NCBI GenBank assembly: GCA_030435675.1
Contig: CM059622.1
Span: 13,764,001-13,828,000 of the forward strand
Reading direction: 5' to 3'
DNA: 64,000 bases
From: Steinernema hermaphroditum
Taxonomy: Eukaryota > Nematoda > Chromadorea > Rhabditida > Steinernematidae
This document shows, in pieces, positions 11,726-24,277 of this stretch (within the stretch, counting starts at the first letter, position 1; each line of letters begins with the position of its first letter). The translations under genes and the position numbers were made by a program. The notes under the pieces are model-generated. The model made no database searches and was not told the origin of the DNA. It saw only the letters and a program-made list of their open reading frames with translations.

Positions 11726-14700
11726 CTTCTCAGCCGGGTCGGGACTGATTGAGGTCGGCGACCGAAATCGCCGGTTTTATAAGGCCGACGGCGGCGGTGC
11801 GAAGGGGCGTGCTGCGATGGCGGCGGCGGGTGATCCCGTGATCGATGCAGAGCGCGCCGAGCAGATGTTCTTATCAGCGGCGGAAGGGTCGGTCACTCAA
11901 CGCCAACGGGACGGTGGCTGTAGGAGGGGTAAGCAGAAGCGTCGGGTTGTCATCACAAGCAGTGTCGGAGTCTGAAGAGACAGACTCATTTGGGGTCATG
12001 TGAGACAAGTGGAGCGGTGGGCATGATGCAAGATGCGAAGTGATCGGGGAAAACAAAGAGACGCACTTTTATAGCGTTTTTTGCACCCTCGGGGGTTCCG
12101 GGTCTCTCGAAGACGATCGGCTGATCTCCGACCAGAAAAATGAAAAATGATTGACATAAGAGTGTGCCAAGGACCCTTTGCAAACGATGTTTTGATTTCC
12201 GTTGATGGAAGACTTAGACCGTGTGTAGACTGTGTATTTATCGATTTTGATTACACTTTTAACTAGAGGGTTAACAAGCTCTAGGTTCCCATTCGTTTTA
12301 GGCGTAGAAAGCAGCGTTTTCGATGTACTTTTAACCGTTCATGTTCCTAAGAATCCAACGTGAAGCACTGTTTGTCGATGAGTCCAACGTATTCATCCCT
12401 TAGCAGATCTTGTGCCCTTCTCCAATGACCAACGAAGTTGTGCCGAGAGTACTATTCGGCGCCGATAATTGTGATGCATTGTGGGTAATTTGGAGCAATT
12501 CGAGCCGCCTTTGTGGTCGCCTCACGGGTCATGTTGCAATTGATTGCCATTATGAATAATCGACGCGGACAGGTGTCCATCCTCTTTTGTCATTATTTAT
12601 TCAGAGTGTAACTTTATTTGATCTTGACAACATTTTACTCTTTAAGGCTTGTCCGAGCCTACTCTGGACAATGCCTCTGATCACTTCCCCTGCAGCCATA
12701 GTTTACACTTTTTGTTTAAAAGCACATCTGACGAATCCTCACTCGTGTCGCGGTGGCGAGCGGTCGGTCCCTCCGGTCGCTCTCTGAGCGTCGGGCTGGT
12801 CAGACAGCAAACCCTGTGGCAGTTGTGAGTGTTCCGGCTTCCAGAGGGAATTGGGACACCCGGAAGACGTAGTCCCACCACCGCTGACAACAAGATGTCC
12901 GACGCCAGAAATCCGACGCCCGACGCTGCGTGAGATGTCATCCCGAAGGTCGCTGACGCTCTGAGGACACCAACACTGAGGAAGACGCAACCCCCGAACC
13001 ACGGACTCATCTCTCCGTAGCAGATGCGAGCTCAGAAGCCTCCTCTGACGCAGAAGCCTCCTCAAACGCCCCGAGAAGAAGAAGTTCGACCGCCATTTCT
13101 GGAGTTTCGCCCATTCCCAGATGCCCCGTGAAGCGCGCCGTCTACCACCGGTTCGACATCAACGCCGCGCCAGGAATGAAGCCGTCTACAAGTGATATCC
13201 TCTGTTGTCTATTAATTGGTGTCATGCAAGGCGTAACGCCTTTGATTCATGAAGTAAAGTCGTGAAGTCGTGAAGCACATCTGAAAAACATAAATAACAA
13301 ACGCCACATTTTGTTTTTCCTTTCTAAACACCGACTGCTGCAGACCACATGTCGAAGAAGTGACCATATTCCCGCTGCGAAATGACCGTACTCTATGGTG
13401 TGAATGTTCTTTAGACCTTTGATGATTTGGTAGAGTGTGACTGTTAGAATTGCGCGGGTTGTTTCACACTGACCGTTGCGTCATTCTAATGACTCATTAA
13501 GTGCAGACTTAAGTTGTGTTTACGAAAAAAAAAACAAGTTACAGTCGATTATGACTAAACAAAAAGATGACTCGTTTATTTACGTTTCAAAAGAACGCTT
13601 ATTTCACTTCGTTTTTAAGACGAAAAATGGATCCAATATATCATTGATCACTTTGTTTTGAACTTTGACTTGTTCAACGGCGACAGCTGCACTCTCGAAT
13701 TTCGTTTTTACGAAGTCAGAGCGCCGAAGGATCGATTTCAACTGAATTGTTATGAGAACTGCTTCTTGATCTTTGAGAACATCTGGAAGCTTTCAGCTAT
13801 GAAAAGCAGATTCGATTCGTGTATTCAAAAATAGCGCATTTCAAAAGTGATTAGCTGTGAAGTCACATCGATTTTCTTATCACCTGTCGCTGCTTGACCA
13901 GCACTCCCACAATCACTTCACACGTCGCTGACCTTCCGACGTTCCGATAAGAGAAGAAGCAGTGAGTGCACAGACGATAAAGGGCCTCGTGACCATTTAC
14001 TATCGATCGTGTGACCGTTACAAAAACTGTTTCCGACTGGGAACGAGTGTAGGTGGCACCATGCGCTCCTAGAGAAGATGCTTGCTGTTATGAGGCCATT
14101 TGTGGGTCTGGGCTGTTATTATCGTTCAGTGAATAGAATGCTAAGATGTCAGATAGGCATTGGTGATATCGTTTCGTTGGTATATGGACAATAGATCCCA
14201 GGGAAAATAGATCCTGGGGAAAGCAGAACGTGCATTTCATTAGGAGTCACTTCTATGAATACAGTGACTCGTTAATAGCACATTGATACATTTTAATATC
14301 TGTATGAAAAATTGTGTTCCATTTCGTAAATCGGTCATTAGATTAGGAACAAATCAGCTTTATTTTTAGCGGAAAGAAACCGTCCACTGCTGTTCACGGT
14401 TGAGCAGCATTTCTCGATCGCCAGTCCGAAATCAACAGAGTGACCGTTATCCGTGAAAGAGGCTTTCTCCGATCTCACGAGAAACCATTTCACAAGTCAA
14501 AATCCGTCATGGTCTGAGCTGATATATGTGGGACGGGCAAAATGAAACTCTTTTCGTCGAAAAGGGAGTCAAGATCGAGTCGAAAATTTATCAATAACAA
14601 ATTCGGAATGCAGAAATAACAATATTCGCTCAAGAACTTCAAGAGCAACAAGTGGGTGCTCCAGCAATTGTGGCACGAAAGAGAGCAAATATCACGCCGG

Positions 14701-15069
14701 AGTCGTTGGCTTTCTTCGGCATAGGATGTCCGATTCAGATAGAGGACGATCCGGCCGATCGAAAATAAAAGTCTTTAGTGACCGCTATTACCCCCAGGAT
14801 CCAAAATGATGTTTCCGAGAAAATGATATTCTTTCTTAGGCACTTTTCTTGAAAAGAGACGCATAGTGGAGTGGTGCTATGGATTTGTCCTACATGGTGT
14901 AATCTGTACACTTGGATTTAGACTTCTGAGACTCTGGTTTGTAAAAGCGATGCGATATATGCTATGCATCGCTAATAGCATCACTTCCAAAATCATCATC
15001 ACATATAAGGTCTAAATTTGTGATTTCCATCACAAATCTTCCACCGCCCATTAAGTGCTACGCATTACC
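11726..15069. other. Gene-poor stretch with one dispersed-repeat copy
   Basis: About 3.3 kb without a supported gene. The first 150 bp are the cathepsin L upstream region. The section 12735-13190 is a copy of a repeat seen again at 56.6, 59.8, 60.8 and 63.1 kb (listed separately). The section 13.2-15.0 kb is AT-rich with short open frames only; nothing else was recognised. Confidence 0.5.
12735..13190. repeat. Copy of a dispersed repeat family carrying protein-like segments
   Basis: Read on the minus strand, 12740-12900 translates to VVSGGGTTSSGC and SLWKPE, matched on the plus strand at 56650-56715 by VVSGGGTMTSGC and FWKPEQ. The block around 12741-12790, with GTCGCGGTGGCGAGCGGTCGG, is found inverted at 63084-63125. 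On the plus strand, 12957-13190 has an open frame with an acidic Ser/Ala/Glu tract and the segment VSPIPRCPVKRA..RFDINA, matched at 59826-59900 by VSPIPGCPVKRA..RLDINA. The mosaic of shared blocks in different orders suggests a transposable or segmentally shuffled element. No transposase was recognised. Confidence 0.6.
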
Positions 15070-16038
15070 ATGGATTGCCATCACCCGTTCGCCTACAGCA
15101 TCGCTCCCATGTTCAGCCGTATGGATCTGAGGAACATGAGCAAGCTCAACGACTGCTTGGGAATGGAATCGGAGTTGGCGCTTGAGAAACTCATGGAACT
15201 TCACATCGGAATTCAACCAGTTTTCAAGTCTGATAGTGGTGAGATTGAGTTGAAGATGAAGCTGTGCAAGCCTAACACGCTGCCAGTTTATCGCTGTAGA
15301 GAACCTCAGATGGACTGGAGTGAGGTGGAAAAGAAGGTGAAGAGTGGGGGGGTCAGTCAAGTCCGTGTGGACATTTTCGACACGGCTGAGCGCGAGAATA
15401 ATCCTCATTACGATCCCAATGAGGTGATGAAGAAAGTGTTCAATTTGGTTAGGCTGGTGAACCAGAGAACCCTGTCCTTCAGGGACAACAAACTTTCTCA
15501 GAGTTCATGGATCATTGAAGAGGATACGACGTTCAGCAGTCGGTTTCTTGAAGCAGTCCCCACGGACATCATCTGGAATGAAGTCGTCTTCAACGGGTCC
15601 CACAGCCTGGAACTTTTGGAAATTCCCGAAAACGTCAGACATCTAAAGGTCGCCGGTGCTTTCAAAATCTCCGGCATGGAACAGTTTCTCCATAGGCCAC
15701 AAAGTCGCCAGATGAGCATTAGAGACTCGAATATGGCCAAGGAGATTTTGAAGACATGGAGCGAAGGAGAAACGAAATCATTGAGCGGCAAAGTCATGAG
15801 CGTCTCTCGACTAGAAGAAAGTGCTCTAGAAGGATTCACGGAGTCTTCCTACGAAGAGCTGAAGAAGCGCTGCTTCCATGTTCATCCACTTGGATGGATC
15901 GAGGCACTAATGGAAGAGAGAAACGGCACGGCTCCCAACACGATCTTCCATGTCATGGAAAGTGGCGAGCAGACCGTCTTCGCCGTAGAGTCCCATGCAA
16001 ATCCTCTTCGTCCAGCTACTCATTTCCTGTTTGTTTAA
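15070..16038 (+). CDS. Intronless protein, F-box-associated-like (nematode type), uncertain
   Basis: A single uninterrupted frame of 322 residues from the ATG at 15070. An in-frame GTG at 15055 extends it slightly, but ATG is the likelier start. The middle part, with LELLEIPENVRHLKVAGAF, then SRQMSIRDSNMAKEILKTW and a basic/acidic turn before LSGKVMSVS, has the rhythm of the leucine-spaced F-box-associated domains common in nematodes (a strand, then LxxWxxG). No clear N-terminal F-box was found. The C-terminus ends ATHFLFV. No signal peptide or membrane segment is visible. The gene is convergent with the BIG3-like gene. The family call is an inference; an alternative is a lineage-specific orphan. 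Confidence 0.55.
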   Translation: MDCHHPFAYSIAPMFSRMDLRNMSKLNDCLGMESELALEKLMELHIGIQPVFKSDSGEIELKMKLCKPNTLPVYRCREPQMDWSEVEKKVKSGGVSQVRVDIFDTAERENNPHYDPNEVMKKVFNLVRLVNQRTLSFRDNKLSQSSWIIEEDTTFSSRFLEAVPTDIIWNEVVFNGSHSLELLEIPENVRHLKVAGAFKISGMEQFLHRPQSRQMSIRDSNMAKEILKTWSEGETKSLSGKVMSVSRLEESALEGFTESSYEELKKRCFHVHPLGWIEALMEERNGTAPNTIFHVMESGEQTVFAVESHANPLRPATHFLFV

Positions 16039-16089
16039 GTGATTTACTACCCGCAGTTCAATAAAAAAGAGTACGATTAAGTCTTTTGA

Positions 16090-16300
16090 GTAAAACGAGC
16101 ACTATAAAATAGCCGCGGGTGGAATCGGGCGGCGGCGACGTCTTCGTGGCGGGACGGTGGAACTCCCTGGTGTTTAAGGCCTTCTGAGAGCCGAGGCAGT
16201 CCTTGTGCCAAGATGGCCAAGAACGACCGCTCCTTGAACCCATTTCTGGCAGATCGATCCGACCGATCGCCACCGACTCAAATGAAAGACCCATCTTAAT
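16090..16300. repeat. Diverged copy of the dispersed repeat family
   Basis: The stretch at about 16200-16295 (GTGCCAAGATGGCCAAGAACG, then the CGATCGCC block and AAATGAAAGACC) follows the same order as 62640-62755 (GTGCCAACAACG, GAACGACCGCTTACTC, CCGACCGATCGCT, AAATGAAAGACC) and, more weakly, 56790-56885. It lies between the two convergent genes and overlaps no recognised exon. Confidence 0.5.
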
Positions 16301-16594
16301 TTAGGATTTTTTATTTTAAAAGTTATGAATTTTCCGACCGGTTCACCAACAACTGATCGTCCACGTGGCTCCCCTTGTCTTACACATCTCTCCAACTTCC
16401 TGTGCAACAGTCAGCTGAGGGTCCAAAGGCCAAACGCTGTAAAGTCGAAATCGCTTCCCGACGGCGTCTTCCGATCGCCACCATCGGACATCGTCGCCGT
16501 TTCAACCATAACAACTGATAAGCCGATCATCACACACGCTACTCTCAGGGGACAGTTTATTTGTGGTGATATGACTGCGTAGAATTCTCAAAAA

Positions 16595-19500
16595 TTATTT
16601 GTCACAAAGTGCGTAAACGCGGTCCAGCTTCTCGAGCAGATCGGAGACGAACGTGCGAATCCGGATGCTCGCGGAATTTCGATTCGCGAGGGCGACACTT
16701 GAGTAGAACATGGGAAGGAGCTGCTTGAAAGTGTCGTCGTCTTCGGCCTGCACCAGCTCGAAACTGGCGAGTACCATCTCGACAAAGGCGGCGATCCGGA
16801 CGTCGGCATCCTGAAGGGCACGGTAGAGGGGGTGAGCAGGAAGTGTTTGGTTTACCTTCAGACGTGACTTTGTTTGCTGTTCGTCGATGATTTTCTGTTC
16901 GTCCTGCAAGGTGCTGGAGGCGCCGGCGAAGGGGTTGGCTCGGATTGGATGCGACGGAGGAAGGGTTTGTTTCTTTTGGCGTTTGTACTCTGAACAAAGT
17001 GGATGGTTATGTTTGTGATTAGAACTAACGCCTTCTGACTTTTCGAGTTAGTTCAGTTTTTAAGCAAAGATGAATGATACAAAAACAAAGACCAAAAGGT
17101 AATTCCAACCAGCCGGATTCGAACCAGCGACCTAAGGATTTCTGACCAACACTACAGTCCTCCGCTCTACCAACTGAGCTATGGTTGGATGTGCATCAAA
17201 GTCAACCTCATGGAAATATAGGGCTCAAGAGGTTCAACAGATGTCATTGGTTTTAACCTTCACTTAACCACTCACCTTCCAAATTCCCATCGACCTCTTG
17301 CTTCGAAACAATCCTAAACACCTGCTCCGTCTCCGTCGCACTCACTTCTTTCAGCACAAAGTCGACTTTTTGTGGCACTATCTCCCTCATCAACACTGCG
17401 ATCTTGTCTTCAGCCGTTGACTTCTCCAACTTCCCGAGCTGCGCACACAGCTTTTCCAAGGTTCGTCCGAACTTCTTCCTATCCTGTGGGTCGCCATCGA
17501 CTCTTCTGGCGAGTCCGTAGAGGACCAGCGATTTGATGGTGTAAGCGGTGACCATTTGCTTGTACAGATTCGCGGCGACGTCGGCGTTGAGCACCTTCTG
17601 CATGAGGAACTTCAGGCCGGGACGAGAGTCGAACTCGTGTGCGATTTGGAACGACGAGTCTAGACAGTGGAAGAGCGTGGATATAGACCGTCTAGACAGT
17701 TTGGAGCCGAGTTGTTCTGGTTCGGAAATGATGGAGCGAAGAAGGGAGGAGGTTCCTGGAAGAATCTCTTTGTAAATGTGCTGATCTTTTGAGTATTGTT
17801 GAACAAGCATAAAGCAGTGCTTGCTTGCTAAACATATGCTGCTGGCAATGTCAATCATCTTGTTAAGCAAGTCTGTGTGAAATGGGTCTGTTTCCCACCG
17901 CTTTCCATCACAAATTTACTGCCTGCACACCGAATTCTGTCTTTTTTTGAAGATTTTTAGGTCGCCGTAGATGGAAGGTTTACCGTATACCATGCTATAA
18001 GTCCTTAACCTACCTGATGGAATACAGTTTGTCGGCTCGGAGATCAGAATTGTCGCCAGGAGTTGAAGAATCAACTGCTGACTAAGTAGAGATATGATCA
18101 CATCTCTGAAGGGCAGTTTGAGGACCCTTTCTTCGGATGCTCCCTCTCCGGGTTTATCCAAATTCAAAACGAAGATTACGGATCGATCGGCCTGGGAGAA
18201 CAGATCCGGGGAGTGAAGATCAGCCGCGGGTGCATCCTGTTGACTGTCCAGCAGAAAGACCTGTAAGCTCTCCATGATTTCGCTTTCTGCGGCCTGGCCA
18301 ACCTGTTGGGCTATAATCTTAATCCTCACCGCCTCGCCCGATGTCGAATCTTGTCTCAGGGCAATCTGAACGTTTCCCACATCGCCATTGTAGTCAGTGG
18401 AACTGACAAAGAAATGATACATTAGACGCCGAATGGGATGAAGACTGATGCATCTGCAATGGATACGATAAGATAAGTACAAAAGGATTATGGCTAGGAC
18501 GTACGTGGTCTTCCAGAGGCTCCGAACGGATATGGTCCATTGCGTTTCGGTGAAGTGCGTACCCGCAGTGACGCAGAGATGCTTCAAACAGGAACAGCCT
18601 AACCTGGAGATAATCTCGGAAGGCTGGGCGACGCACTCATTAAGGAGAATGAAGAGGTCGAGGAGGATACGGTTGCACCACACGTTCTCTGGAAAACCGA
18701 CGATTCTACGGCCTCTTGAGTGGCAAACATACCGTTGTCCGCTTTGACGTAATCTACGACCACTTCCGTGAACATGCCCACGGCCTGCTTGAAGTTCCGG
18801 GCGTCGGAAGTGTTGTCCCGCCACCCATCGGAGAGAATCTCTCTTCGCAGCCACTTCTGGAGCATCGGCAGAATTAGGGCCGACAGAGAATAAGCTCCGA
18901 ACTCCAGTCCAGCGTGCGAACCGATGAGGTTCGTCGTGGTGAGAGAGATGTGCTGGAAGATCCTCGACTGGAGGATCCTGGGGCAGGTGACGACTACTCC
19001 GGTGAGTCCCTCGATGAGGGAAAGATACAACTCGGCCGTGCACCGCTGGGAGAGACCCAGTTCCTTCCAGGGGAATGGCGGGAAAGGGACTTCGATTCTC
19101 CGGTCAAGTTCCAGAGGGCTGGGATCCGTTTCGGCGGTGTCGCTGTCGGCGATCACGGCCGAAAGTTCGGGAACAACGTCGTCGAGGAGGTTGAGAGAGC
19201 CGTCCATGGAGTCGCCGGAACGTTCTCTGAGGATGAGACGGTGAAGAAGGGAGGGGACGGGTGCCATCTCTATGGAGAAGAACTTCTGGAGGATGTGGTC
19301 GACCTTCTGGAGGTTCAAGAAGGCCGATTCGCCCAGGGCGTTATCTTGCGCTTCGATCCGATCGGTATCTGAAGGTTGTTTAGATTTGAGTGGCTTGTGC
19401 TTTCGATATTGAGAATCAAAAGCACCAAAAGAACCTAATGGATTCATAAGTAGTACCTGATTCTTCGGAATCTGACGCTGTAGCCTGGAGATAGTGAAGA

Positions 19501-22500
19501 AGACAATTAATACATTCATACATAGTGAGAGAAAGAATATTCGGATTTCTGATATCCAAAAAGGTGGAGAAAACGTCGAGTACGGTAGCGTGAACCGAAG
19601 ACAAGTGAGAAGCGTCTCGAATCGACTCGGAATTGTCTAGAATACAGGAGGATTAACTACTGTAGTTCTCATTCCCTTACTATTTAGCGGAGACGTTCTG
19701 ATGGCTTTGAGTGCTCCAAAAAGAGGTCGCCACCCGGATCCTATCTTCTCGGAGCTGAGATGGACGAACGAGGACAGAACGGAGACGATCTGGTCCTGTG
19801 TTTCTTCAGAACTCATGTCGACGCAGAGGATCGTCTGGAGGGGCACAAACAGCATCTGGTTGAAGTAGAATCCGTTGGGTTCCTGGATCAGCAGAGCGTT
19901 TTGACAATCGTGGAGACAGCTGATGGCAGATCTGGTCAGGTGCTCTTGTTCTCGAGTACAAGCCGCCTGAAACAGTGACCAGTGACTCTTTTGAATTCAG
20001 CAAGAAGAGTCTTACTTCAATGAAATGGTTTGTGATCGTGGGCCACACTTTCATCAGATGCACCAACGGTCGACTGGCTATCTTCAGTATTATCAGAGCA
20101 ATCCGGTTTATAAGCGTGCATGGATCGGTCATTTTCGAGTTGAAGTTGGAGTTTCGGAGACGATTCTCGCTGGCCAACACGAGGCTCTTCATGAATTCGC
20201 AGAGTGAATCGAGGTTTAGCCATTTGCCGACCTTTTCATAGAACCTTAAAAGATGTTGATTCATCGTAGCATAATGATTCTCACTTTTCTGCTTTTGCGA
20301 TCAGGACACAAATGACCTTAGCGGTTCCCACTGCGTCGAGATGCTCCTCGCCACTCGCTTCGAACAGTCCACACAAAGGCTGCTCCTCAGGCGCCAGCAT
20401 CTCATCTGAGGCGCTCCTCAAGTTGACCATGTTGAACTGCGTGCTTGTGTCTCTTCCCAGAAGCGACCATCTTGACGTTTTCCGTTCTTCTCCTCCCCCG
20501 GAACCGAACAGATATCTCTCGAGTTCCCAGAGATACTCTGTGCATCGAATCACGTGTTTCCAGCACGCCGCAGAGGCTAGGCCACATTCAATGGCATTGT
20601 CCAGCACCATCTCTAAGCTAAGAGCGTCTTGCTTCGACACTTTCCACTTGTCGATACGATCCATTTGCCAGGAGTTGCTCGATCTATCGTCGATTCCGCT
20701 CAGCACGCGGAGTTCTTCAAGAGGGCATACGTTTTCCACGAGTTTCTCGAAGATCCATCCACTTCGCGTGCCCATATCTGACAGGAACCATAAAGAGATC
20801 TCTATTCTAAGCATACCGAGTTGGATTAGGAGCCGGCAAAGTGATTGAAGCGCATGGAGGCTGACTTGAGTGCCTCGAATCACTTTTGCATTCGTCGCTT
20901 TGCTCTTTTTCTTCTCCTTTCCAAGTAGGAATCGACTCAAAACAACAATAAGCCCTTCCCAACTCGAGGCCAACAATGCCTTGGTCCACTTTCTAACGGC
21001 CAAACATTCCGCAGAAATGACGTTTCTGTTGGCGATCTTTGCTAACTTCTGTTCAGCTGACATCATCTGAGCATTGACTCCAGAAAAATCTGTAAGGCGC
21101 ACTAGAGCAACTACCAAAAGGAATGTGCTCACCTTCAATAGCTTCAAATAACGCACAGTTATCCTTCCCGTCAAAGTTAAGCGCGGACTTTTTCGAAACT
21201 TCGTCGTAGATCAGCCCGAGCCACGATTCGCTGACGTACACGATGCATCCGCCTCCGACCACTTGCTTGATGAACCACTCTTTGTTTACTGGAGGTGTTT
21301 TGCCGTAGCGTGCGATGGATAGGGCGGCATAGATGCTGAGGTAGAGAGCGTCGCCATTGAGAAACTGATTCGGTTGCAGGGAGTGCTTCACGAAGACTTT
21401 CTTCTGGTCATCGGTGAATTCTGAAAGGAGATGTTTCCAATATCTGCAAATTCTAGATACGAGTACGACCAGTAATGAAGACTTAGAATCAGAAATACTT
21501 TCAAATAGACGGTCTACCGAGCATCACCTTTGCTGCAGTGATTGGTTGCACTAAGAATTCAGGGAACAGTGAAGCAAAAATCAAACTTCGAAGTGGTCAC
21601 CGGTCCATTTACCTTTATAAAAATCCGCAGCAAACTGTTGGATATGCTCGTCCACCTCGATAGTCGACTTCAGCTCCAACCAAACAGGAATATGGTCAGC
21701 CAGCTTCTCCATGAATCTTCTCGAAGAGAGATTTTCATCTTCGGCCATCTGACTGTCGGTCCGATGGGATCGGGGAGCTGGAGGCACGTCGGGATCAAGA
21801 GAAGGAACTCTCTGCATCCCTTGCTTCAGCCTTTGGAGGCGCTGATTGATCACCTACAAATTTTGTCGTTTTCAGATCTTTTGAAAAGTTCCAACCTCTT
21901 TTGACTCGTACAACGCTCGTTTCATCTCCTCTTCGTCGCTGTCACTCGATTCTGACCCAGGAGCGTTCTCCGTCATTGGGGTATGGTCCTTGAGGTCGGG
22001 AAGGTCGTTGTCTTCGTAGTGGAACACTAAATTTTTATTTACTACACCCTCGCAAAATTGATAACCACCTGTGGAATCGAATGTTTCCATCTTCAGAAGC
22101 ATCGTTTTCAGATCTTCCGGAAACGCATTCAGCTCGGTGCACATCTTCTCCAACGTTTCCAGAAGCACATCTGCCACTCGACTAGCTTCCATAGTGACGT
22201 CCAGCGTTGGACAGCGGCTGCATTCGACGACACAATCCAGGAATAGCTTCCAGAACATGAAGGAGCCGTTTGTTACAGTGATCCTAATCAGATCGGTGAC
22301 CCTCGCTGGGTCGCCGAGGATTCTTTTCAACACTTTTAGCGCTTCCAGCCGTTGCGTGACGACGGGGAAGAGAAGCGCCTTATGGAAGAGCGCCTGGAGA
22401 ATGCTCTGCATTTCCTGATGAGACGCCATAAGGCGTATCAGTTGCTCGAGAATCCTAATATACAGTGTTGTTATGGATAGGCTAGCAACTCTGAACATAC

Positions 22501-23997
22501 TGGTAGAGTGCTCTAGCCATATCCGGAGTTTCGAAGATGTTCCTGGCAGCCGACTGAAACTGGCCGGCTATCTGCCCTTGACCCAAAGGTTCGTCGGTTG
22601 ACGGTTTAGAACGTCCAACCACACATGGAGAGCTTTTCTCGGGTATTCCCCAGAGCTTCATGAGACACGGGCACAAGTCTCTCCTGAAACCAGACGGTAG
22701 AATTGGACAAGGACGTGGAATATCTACCAGAGAGCATTATTGAATGGTTGGTACTTGAGGATCTGCAGGGGTTGTGTGCTGAGGATGCTGTAGATCGCCT
22801 CGAGCACGATGACAACTTGTTCTGTGGTGGGGCTGAGCTGGTCGAGCTTCCGTACGCAGTCGTTAATCAGTGTCGTCATGTCCATGAAGATGGCCAGCTC
22901 ATCTTGTGACTCTTCAATCTGAAATGAGAAATATAAGTTTGATTTACCCTGGATGGGCACTTACCGCTTGGCCATAGAGATTTGAACAAAACGAGTTTAG
23001 CATTTGAGTGATTGAGGCACGGACGGCGAGGCGAACACTCGGCTCGTCCGAAGATCCATAGGTGAGCATACATAGCTAAAATGGGTTACTGTGGTTCAAG
23101 ATGCATTCTGATGGTGCTTTGCTTTCCCATTTCAGTTGTGTATGTTTAAAACGGAGACGACCATTACAGAAAATTACATGTTTTCGTTCCCCCATCGCAG
23201 CATCCGCCTAATGCATTTTCGCCCCTCTGAACAGCCAATTGTGTCAGCGAATAAATGCATTATGGACGCCTCGAAAACCTCCGAAACCCAATCGACCCCA
23301 TAAATCAACAGAACGCGCACTGTTATTCCCCAGATGGCTAATTAGTGACACGACATACCTGAAGAGCCTGCTGCACAGCGCCGAGGGAGATCTTGATTTC
23401 ATTGCTGCAGATGAGCTGTACGACGACAGTCAGGCAATGGCACTGACACCCTTTGTTCCATGCCGGTAGAGAAGCGAGCGAGTTGAGAAGCTGCATGGAC
23501 AGAGTCTGCTCGGACAATTCTGTTTGATCCCCGGAGCGAAAGCGATCATCGCGTACGATTAGCTAGAAGAACGATGAATGAATTCAGGAAGCATGTGACA
23601 TGTCGAACAAGTCAAGAATATTGTCTAGTCGATTACGGTAGACATCAGACAGACCGTTTTAGTCTGGGAGGAATCTGCACGGCAGACCACACACATGTCT
23701 GCCTTTGAAAATTACTGTGCAGACAGTAACAGTGCAATAGACACAAACCTGCAAGGCTTCGACGGCGAGTGCAGACAGTTTCGGGTGGCCAGTGTCTAGT
23801 GCGAGTTCCACCGTCGCGAGACATTTCTCTCTGTGCGTATGAATCGGCAGGTTAGGACATGCGATCTGTTCTGAAAGCATACAATTGAATTCGCGTTCCC
23901 TCAAAGTACACTCACCTTTGGCCACATTGGCCGCGTCCTTCACCTTGGAGAACTTGCTGCCGGCTGTTGTTGCGATGTTCCCGAGGACCTTCTCCAT
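16595..23997 (-). CDS. ARFGEF3: BIG3/ARFGEF3-like large HEAT-repeat protein
   Basis: Twenty-one exons from 23997 to 16595, about 1868 residues: 23916-23997, 23749-23870, 23359-23562, 22965-23075, 22728-22918, 22501-22683, 22069-22454, 21896-22026, 21613-21853, 21133-21420, 20817-21089, 20285-20777, 20016-20244, 19681-19966, 19457-19636, 18733-19368, 18505-18688, 18014-18453, 17276-17872, 16856-16989, 16595-16810. All phases close. Segments match BIG3 along its length: HREKCLATVELALDTGHPKL near the N-terminus, GGGCIVYVSESWLGLIYDEV, then QDQIVSVLSSF with SGWRPLFGALKAI, the region FGAYSLSALILPMLQKWLRR, AQPSEIISRLGCSCLKHL, FRDVIISLLSQQLI, AHEFDSRPGLKFLMQKV and a C-terminal TFVSDLLEKLDRVY. I see no intact Sec7 glutamic-finger region, so GEF activity is doubtful. 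Two introns (39 nt at 20778-20816, 45 nt at 16811-16855) are in frame without stops and might be retained. A tRNA-Tyr lies in the 286-nt intron at 16990-17275. Confidence 0.85.
17104..17188 (-). tRNA. tRNA-Tyr (GTA), 12-nt intron
   Basis: Acceptor stem CCAACCA/TGGTTGG with discriminator A, D arm GCTC...GAGC, anticodon loop CTGTAG then the 12-nt intron TGTTGGTCAGAA and A, anticodon stem GAGGA/TCCTT, T arm GCTGG/CCGGC with loop TTCGAAT. It lies inside an intron of the BIG3-like gene on the same strand. A downstream T4 run can serve as a pol III terminator. Confidence 0.95.
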
Positions 23998-24277
23998 ATT
24001 TTAAACCCGATTTCCCCTCTCCGCTCTATATTCTACTACGCCAACTCGGCGTGACTCCCGTGGCTTAGCCCGCCAGCGGCAATCAATAGTCCAGTGCCAT
24101 GCGCGCGTTCCACGCAGTGGAATTAATGAATTTGAGTCAGTAGCGGGCCGCTGGCGCGCGAGAGGACACTCCTGAGACGCCGTCCCATCCCTTCCACCCA
24201 CCACACGCAACATAATCCGATTTATTTTGAGACAAACTTAACAAAAAACACAACAACAACGCAATAACAACTCTTCT

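Noticed and set aside
18914..19372. 152-codon plus-strand frame
   Set aside because: Antisense to BIG3-like exon 16; no domain of its own.
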